This document shows positions 57,840 to 64,000 of a DNA stretch of 64,000 nucleotides, in pieces. Origin of the DNA: Paracentrotus lividus. Lineage: Eukaryota; Echinodermata; Echinoidea; Camarodonta; Echinidae. The stretch is from positions 302,304-366,303 of the forward strand of contig CALNVZ010000554.1 in the NCBI GenBank assembly GCA_940671915.1, in the 5' to 3' direction. Position numbers and translations under genes: made by a program. Positions within the stretch are counted from its first letter, which is position 1; each line of letters begins with the position of its first letter. The notes below the pieces were generated by a model. That model made no database searches and was not told where the DNA came from. It saw only the letters and a list, made by a program, of their open reading frames with translations.

Positions 57840-60800
57840 TGCCATTCCCACTTTTCAAGTCTGGGTATGCATCCCCTTCTCTTCATTTCCCCTTCCTTTT
57901 ATTCATTTTCACATTTTGCGCCCTTAACCCTTCCGCTGCGGGGCGGTATTTGCGGATTCACTCCCCTGTGACGGAGCCATTTCTCAGCTCGGATAGTTCG
58001 GCCGAAATTTGGGGGTAGTTTCACTTCAAAAAGCTGTTATCTCTCTTTTAAATGTGAATCATAAAAAAAGTTTGAACACAAAACTTATAAAGCTAAGTTT
58101 CTTCTTTAACATGCTGAAATATGGTCTACAATCGTGGAGAATAAAAGTGTAAGTTTTGTAAATGTAAATGTAACCTCTTTTACGGCTTTTCGATATGTTG
58201 ACTTTCCTATTATGTTTGTGTACAAAACAGCTATTATTGATCGCACGCACGACAGCACGCACGGCTTGACACTGGCAATCGTATGAACTTCCGGCTATTC
58301 GTCTCCAAGCACAATGCGTCGTCTGCTAAGTTTGTAAGAAACTCTCAGAGTAGCAGGAGTTCTATAGGATGTTATGTAACGGGTCCCTTTGTCATGCTCG
58401 TCATTCTTTGAAAAGAGGGAATTCAAAAAGGGTGATGTTAGTATGATTGCACACCAAAATCCATTCATCCTGATGTGTACTATTCAAGCTGAATTACTGT
58501 TTTATATCATGGTTAAACACGTTTTAAATGGGACAACGAAAATAATTAAAACAAAAATGTTGTTCACGAATCCATCTCTCTCTTGTTTATTATCTCTTCC
58601 TCTTCTCTTTATCTGTCTTTCTCCATACTCTCTGCTTCTGCCTCTCTATGTGCCTCATAGATGAATGACCATACCCGCATTATTTTCGTAATGTACTGAA
58701 CTTCTATGGAATCACTATTTTGCTGAGCTCAGTTATAGAAAAGTCTGATATTTACGCTAATTCGCAATGAATAAGTACATAAAAATTATAAACAAACAAA
58801 CATGGGAAAATGTCTTCAAAAGAAAAATAAGGTCAAGATTTAGAGGAAGAAAAGTGAAGACGGAAAAAACTTAGTAAAACTGATACAAATGTACATAAAT
58901 TGGAGTCAAAAACACCTCCCCCTCGCCCCCTAAAAAGAATTACATTGGCTACATATTCACACATCAGAATTCTGAACAAAAATGTTTGTTGTATGGATAT
59001 TTCTTGCCACCTAAAAAAAAAACAGCGATAATAACACGATATATATATATTATTTTGCTTTCTTAACCACATCTCTTTCTGAACGCGTATATACATAATA
59101 ACAATTTAAATCGTGTTTGTTATTTTTTTTTTCAAATTCCTGTATCGTTCATAATTATTATGTCTATAATATCATCGTTGTCTATTCATCGTCATCTTCA
59201 TAAAAAATGGTAAATTAACAAATTGTATAATGCATTAAAACTGAAGTAGAAAACAAGCTAGTCTAGAAAAATATCGACTTTCAAACACCAGAGGAGAAAA
59301 AAAGAAAAGAGAATAAGATGTTGTTAGACAGAGAGGGAGAGAGAGAGAGAGAGAGGGGGGGGGGGCTAAAATAGGAAAAGGAAAATGAAAATCCATGGCC
59401 CCAGCATCTTCCCGTTTACTGATATATTCAATAATTTTAGGACAACGAATTAATGACATATTTCTATAAAGACATATCAAAATGACAGAAATGGATAGAT
59501 GCAATTTTTTCTTTCTATCTCCATTTATCCTTCCTTATCATCCTCATCCTACCAGTGAAACACGCAATTTTACTCTTTTCATCTCTTTCCCTTTCTATCT
59601 CTCTCTCTCTCTCCGTGAAAACACCCTTACGGAACCATTGCGCGATAAAAACTAAAAATGACTAAAGAACAACAACAGACATTTAAAAAAAAAAAACGAA
59701 AAGGAAAAAAAGAAGAAAAGAAATGGATAGGAGAAACATGGTGTTTACTGAAAATAAGTGATCGATCTAGAAAGATTGGCATGGGACATCACAATCGGCC
59801 ATATCCACACAGTTTGATACATTTATTATTGAAACATAACAATATTGTATGAATAACAATTTTACTTTTTATCAATATTTTTTTGTTATACTTTTTTATT
59901 ATTGGCAAACATGTATTTATAGATGGAAAAGGTCGAAAAAAAATTAGGGAAAAATTCAATATTACATGAAATTATGAGTCAAGTTATCTGCCTGTATTAC
60001 AATTTTCACAGCCCCTTCATCAGTAGAATTTTGGCTAAGTTGACAGTGATAACTTTGTGGGATAATCACAAGCAAAGCCATCACTAATTAACAGCTTGTG
60101 ATACCAGGATGTTGGGTGCCATGACTACGCCTTGGAGACGCCTAGGAGACACAATAGTGAGAAGGTATACTCCGGGCTCCGCAAAGAATAGTTATTGATT
60201 ATCGGGATGGAGACAATAGACATAATATGGACACCCTGTAATGTTCATACCCTTTTTGTTACCATCTCCTATGAAAGCAGATCTTCTTCTTTTTACATGT
60301 ATCATCAAGCACATAGTGTCCTATAATAAGCCTACATAGTATCCTTACATGCTTAGATAAACATTCTAAAATGGGTTCAAATAAACTTTTTACAAGTTTT
60401 TTCAAGAAAATAATAATAGATGTAAATCAGTGGTTGTTATTTTAGAGAGTAAAAAAAAAAAGAGAATTCAATGAAATCGTGAATATGACTTGGTATAGTA
60501 GTACATGGATTTGATCAACTGTGATATTCCAAGAAACTACCCATTTAGCAATGTATTGCTCCTGTCGCGTACTAGTAATTAAATTATTTCCCAAACAAAA
60601 TTTTGACTCGGTATTTCTTTTGATTCACTTTTTGAAAATTGCCCTTTTCGTCTTTACTCCTTTCGCTTTTATACTTTTTCATGTCCGTCTTTCCAATGTG
60701 TAATTCACTCTACGCCCTGCCCCTTTTCTTCTCTATCTCTCTCCACCCCCCCCCCCCCCCCCCCTAAAATAACGAAAAGAGCGCTCGACCCGATGGTATC

Positions 60801-61083
60801 ACGCAAAGGATTGTGGGATAGATGGCGCGCGCGTACGGCTGTACGAGGCCGCTTCTATCACCCGTTTGTTTATGCACACAAGGATCGTTTGCGAAAAAAG
60901 CAGACAAGAAGAGATCCGTGGTTTTTATAAAATCACATTTTTCTTGGAAATTTCAAATTGAAAGGGTATGTTTTTTTAACAGGATAGTAATAGTTGGTGT
61001 TCGTAAAAGGGATTTCAGTACATTTTTACTTCTTATTCTTTCTAAATAGCGGGTAAATATTGCTCTGAAAATAAATATATTTT
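57840..61083. other. Long non-coding stretch
   Basis: Starts with CTTAACCCTTCCGCTGCGGG at about 57924, whose core recurs in inverse/direct form at 61820-61846. Contains pyrimidine-rich runs (58560-58660, 59570-59610), (GA)n at 59333-59352, and a C-run at 60747-60766. A GC-richer patch at 60780-60900 with GGATTGTGGGATAGATGGCG looks promoter-like but has no exon support. No gene was recognised. Confidence 0.5.
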
Positions 61084-61890
61084 GTGGGCCATATATGGGC
61101 CTGCCGTCTCAGCGAGTTACCTCTCAGTGGGCCATATATGAAGAGGTCATTTCCAAAAGGTACTACATCCATATTTGTGAAATCGGAGAAAATCACGTTT
61201 TTTTATTTTTCATTGATAGGAGTGTCTGTTTGGAATAAAACTTTTACAGATTGTTCTACTCTATGATGCTAAACGGAAACCAGTCTAACAAAAATCTAGG
61301 TCTGCAATTTTTTCTGTAAACGAATTTTTATTTTTTTGTTCTGATGGATGAAGTACCTTTTGGAAATGAAATGTCTCAGAGTATTTAAATTGCAATGTAT
61401 CTCAGCAATTTTTTTGTTCAAAAAGGAACATGTTGTACTATTTCATATTGCTTTAAATAGATGCCATGTTTAAAAAAAAAGGAACATTGAATTGAGTAAA
61501 TAAAATTTCAAATTTTCACTAATGCTCTGGCGAACCCAGCCAACCTCGCACTATTTACATGCAATAAAAACAAATACATGGGACTACATAAAAGTGGATG
61601 TAGTACCTTTTGGAAACGAACTGAAATGGATGTAGTACCTTTTGGAAATGATATGATTTTTTAAATTAATTTTTTTCACCCTTCCCATTGAAAATTCATG
61701 TTTCTGTTTGTAACAGTGTGTAGAGGTGCTAAAAATGAGTATATTAATGCAAAAAAATGCATTTTGATGGAAAATGGATGTAGTACCTTTTGGAAATGAG
61801 TTCTTCATATGGGCCTGCCGCAGCGGAAGGGTTAACCCTTCCGCTGCGGCAGGCCCATATATGGCCCACTGAGAGGTAACTCGCTGAGGG
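61084..61890. mobile_element. Inverted-end element with GGATGTAGTACCTTTTGG words
   Basis: Outer inverted segments TCTCAGCGAGTTACCTCTCA at about 61102 and its inverse near 61869-61888 pair over ~38 bp; GGGCCATATATGGGCCTGCC lies on both sides. Inside, GGATGTAGTACCTTTTGGAA or its inverse occurs at 61150 (inverse), 61345 (variant), 61595, 61627 and 61776. A palindrome centred on TTAA lies at 61817-61847 (CCGCAGCGGAAGGG / CCCTTCCGCTGCGG). No transposase frame. Confidence 0.7.
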
Positions 61891-62030
61891 GGCACCCCGC
61901 TGAGGGGGCACCCCCTCCCCCTCAGATACGCCAATGATTGTCCTGCCTGCCTTGTTACGGATACAAAAGAGAAATTTGGGGGTAATGCTTTGTTTTTTAT
62001 TGACATAAAGTCCAATGTTATACAGGCTGG
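61891..62030. other. Short non-coding spacer
   Basis: C-rich GGGGGCACCCC repeats at 61889-61917, then unremarkable sequence leading into the right-hand CGTACG words. Confidence 0.4.
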
Positions 62031-62642
62031 CCCGTATGACACGTCAATAGTGTCCCGTACGACACACTATATTATTCATGATAGACAGAATTATTCAAGA
62101 ATAGTGCTTTCTAACATGATAACTGCCCTTTAGTTACATAGGATTATCAGTATTATCGGACAAATTAATTGATGTCCGGTACGACAGATTTTGCATGTCC
62201 CGTACGCCACAATGTTCTTGAAAACTATAATTTGCTTTATTTATTCGTTAATGCTTAATTTGCAAAAATGTTTTTATATATCTGTTCTTTGGTAACTGAA
62301 GATCAAATTTAGTTCAGTTTTGATTTAAATGTCCTGTGCAACTCGCAGACTTTTGAACACAAACTTAAGGCTTCCAAAAGAGGCACTTTTTCTGCGTCCC
62401 GTACGACACATTACTATTTTCAATATCTAGTTTGCAGGATTTGTATTCAGGTCAAATCAAGTCTTGGTTCTTTTACCATTCTGGTAGTACTTGAGAATGA
62501 CCATCAGTTACTAGAATATTTTCTGTTTTTTTTTTTTTTTTTTTTTTTGGTCAAAAAAGCTGTCAAATGTTCTCTAAATGTCCCGTGCGACACGTATGGA
62601 ATCGCCCAATTACGAGAAAGTTTGATTCTTTTCTTTTTGTAT

Positions 62643-62941
62643 TTGAATTTATTTATTTGAGCCTCCACACCTTTATCGATCACCTCAATTCTTTCCACAG
62701 GACCATCAAATTCACCTCTGATTTTTCCCACCAGAAGGCCAACTTCCTCGATGTCACCGTCAAGAAGGAGACGAACCGCATCACCACTACTCTCTACACC
62801 AAACCCACAGATACCCACCAGTACCTCCACTCTTCCAGCTGCCATCCCCGTCACTGCAAAACCAGCATCCCTTATAGTCAAGCCCTTAGACTCCGCCGTA
62901 TCTGCTCTGACGATTATGACTTTTCCTCCCATGCATGCTAG
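62643..62941 (+). pseudogene. Penelope-type RT C-terminal part
   Basis: LHTFIDHLNSFHRTIKFTSD, then FLDVTVKKETNRITTTLYTK and PTDTHQYLHSSSCHPRHC: the LDV..K block and the YTKPTD..QYL..SSCHP block are hallmarks of Penelope-like RTs. Upstream catalytic blocks are missing. Confidence 0.85.
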
Positions 62942-63395
62942 GAACCTGAAGAATCATCTTGTGACCAGAGGACATAGTGCTAGGACAGTCCAACAAGCCA
63001 TTAACAAAGTTCGTTCTCTCCCTAGATCTGATGTTCTCAGAAAGAAAGCTGACCACCTGGACTCCACTGACAGAATACCCCTTGTGACTACCTTCCACCC
63101 TAATTTACCTCCTCTCCGCACCATCCTTCATGCTAATCACCATATTCTCCACACTTCTGATCGTCTTCTACAGGCCGTTCCTGACACTCCCATCGTGGCT
63201 TTCCGACGCCCCCGCAACCTCAAGGATCTCATCGTTCTTGCTGAAGTCCCCTCCCTTACTGACCATTCTTCTCCCATTCAGCATGGCACCTTCAAATGTA
63301 CAGCCAACAGATGCATCATTTGCAATATACACATCCACGAAGGCGATACTTTCCACAGTACCTCCACTAGCAGATCTCATCACACCAAGGGGAAC
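62935..63395 (+). pseudogene. Penelope-like linker region
   Basis: The frame reads NLKNHLVTRGHSARTVQQAI, PLVTTFHPNLPPLRTILHAN, FRRPRNLKDLIVLAEV and a Cys-containing part (CTANRCIICN). RRP.NLKD.LV is typical of the segment between RT and endonuclease in Penelope-like elements. Confidence 0.8.
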
Positions 63396-63688
63396 ATCAC
63401 CTTATCACTTGCAGAGTTTGTAAGATGCAGTATGTAGGTGAAACCAAGACCACTCTCAAAAGACGCTTCTATGGGCACAGATCCACTGTCACCACCACCA
63501 AGCTTGACACCCCAGTTGGAAACCATTTTAACCTTCCTAACCACTCCATGTCTGACATGTCTCTACAGGGCATTGAATTTTTAGGTACCCGTCCTGATTC
63601 TGTCCGTATCAGCAGAGAGAAGTTCTGGATGAGACGTCTTCGCACCATTCAACCTCACGGTCTCAACATTCAGGAGGATAATGACTAA
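63380..63688 (+). CDS. GIY-YIG endonuclease domain of a Penelope-like element
   Basis: LITCRVCKMQYVGETKTTLK followed by RRFYGHRSTV gives the YVG (YIG-type) block and the catalytic Arg/His helix; FLGTRPDSVRISREKFWMRR carries the later Glu-containing block, and the domain ends before a stop after IQEDND. It would nick target DNA for retrotransposition. The domain itself is open, but the element is dead upstream. Confidence 0.85.
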   Translation, partial: SHQGEHHLITCRVCKMQYVGETKTTLKRRFYGHRSTVTTTKLDTPVGNHFNLPNHSMSDMSLQGIEFLGTRPDSVRISREKFWMRRLRTIQPHGLNIQEDND

Positions 63689-64000
63689 CTTCTGTTTCCT
63701 CACATTTCTTTCTTGATATCTGTTTTTCCCCCTTTCCTTTTTAGCTTAGTTTAGTTTATTTGCAGGTGTTTGTTTTATTTGACTAATACATTCTGTTTCT
63801 CTTTTCAATTCTTCTTTCTCTTTTCTCCCTTACAGGTTTGGCTCACACTTCTCTTTTGTTTTTTGTTTTTTGTTTTGTTTTCATGTCTTCCCCTTGTTCT
63901 TTTACCTGTTTAACTTATTTATTTATTCCCCCCTTACTTCTTCTCGTAGGTCTATAACACACAAGTCTACTAGGTGTTTTTTTCCTTGGCTTTTTGTCTT

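Larger units (their letters stand above)
50428..62607. mobile_element. 12-kb composite with 17-bp inverted ends and CGTACG words
   Basis: GTAATTGGGCGATTCCA near 50428 faces TGGAATCGCCCAATTAC ending near 62607. Near both ends lies the word TGTCCCGTACGACACA: 50786 and 50951 on the left, and about 62031, 62050, 62173, 62196, 62394 and 62578 on the right, all in the same orientation with small changes. In between are a 601-bp palindrome, an RTE LINE, GGGTCACGTGTGTGACC words and others. The two ends may belong to one element or to two relatives. Confidence 0.45.
62640..64000 (+). mobile_element. Penelope-like element, 5'-truncated
   Basis: Three consecutive frames encode the end of a Penelope-type reverse transcriptase, a linker, and a GIY-YIG endonuclease. 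Frameshifts lie near 62935 and 63390. The 5' cut falls right after the right end of the 12-kb composite. A pyrimidine-rich, probably untranslated 3' stretch (63689-64000) runs off the window. Confidence 0.85.

Noticed and set aside
60780..60900. GC-rich, promoter-like patch with GGATTGTGGGATAGATGGCG
   Set aside because: No downstream exon or other promoter evidence; composition alone is not enough.

Overview
The window looks like repeat-rich, gene-poor nuclear DNA of a marine invertebrate, most plausibly a deuterostome such as an echinoderm. The reasons are AT-rich DNA with many microsatellites, no dense operon-like coding, and many families of LINEs, a Penelope-like element, MITEs and fold-back elements. 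There is also a Ty3/gypsy-type LTR element whose pol order places integrase before reverse transcriptase, as in the Gmr1-like group known from deuterostomes. Fold-back elements with arms made of short tandem units recall the TU elements of sea urchins. The species cannot be fixed from the sequence alone. No intact host gene, rRNA or tRNA gene was recognised.

Layout. 0-3.2 kb: a TIR element split by a 5'-truncated CR1-like LINE. 4-7 kb: palindromic MITEs in AT-rich DNA. 7.3-8.7 kb: nested inverted-repeat elements. 9.3-11.2 kb: a perfect-looking hairpin, then a 1.8 kb TIR element with a 97-bp tandem array, itself split by a 678-bp TIR element. 11.7 kb: a possible host exon. 13.2-14.2 kb: a degenerate ~190-bp tandem repeat. 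15.0 kb: a possible 45-nt exon. 15.4-15.9 kb: a second, uninterrupted copy of the first TIR element. 17.3-20.6 kb: a GGGGTTAGTGGGACA element and a 2.0 kb fold-back element with a 9-bp target duplication. 21.4-23.3 kb: a mariner-like TIR element abutting a further TIR element. 24.8-28.1 kb: a 3.3 kb element built from TTACCACAGGA words. 29.4-29.7 kb: a C-type lectin-like exon on the minus strand, the best host-gene signal. 29.9-32.6 kb: more repeats and a dead LINE. 32.7-37.4 kb: a 4.4 kb element with perfect 51-bp inverted ends. 37.5-40.3 kb: another word-repeat element enclosing a TTAA-flanked element, then a LINE scrap. 42.2-50.3 kb: the Gmr1-like LTR element (tRNA-Arg primer site, gag, zinc knuckle, protease, integrase ends, then RT) with a ~3.5 kb LINE inside it. 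50.4-62.6 kb: a 12 kb composite bounded by 17-bp inverted ends and holding a fresh 601-bp palindrome, an RTE/BovB-like LINE and ~0.6 kb tandem repeats. 62.6-64 kb: a Penelope-like element with a GIY-YIG endonuclease.

The most unusual theme is architectural. About a dozen unrelated-looking families each carry a private 12-20 bp word in or near their inverted ends, and the same word recurs inside the element in both orientations. This is more than one simple MITE or satellite model explains, and it is the main candidate for an undescribed class of non-autonomous element. All mobile coding regions seen are broken by stops, frameshifts, truncation or nested insertion, so the window records repeated layering of insertions rather than genes working together.
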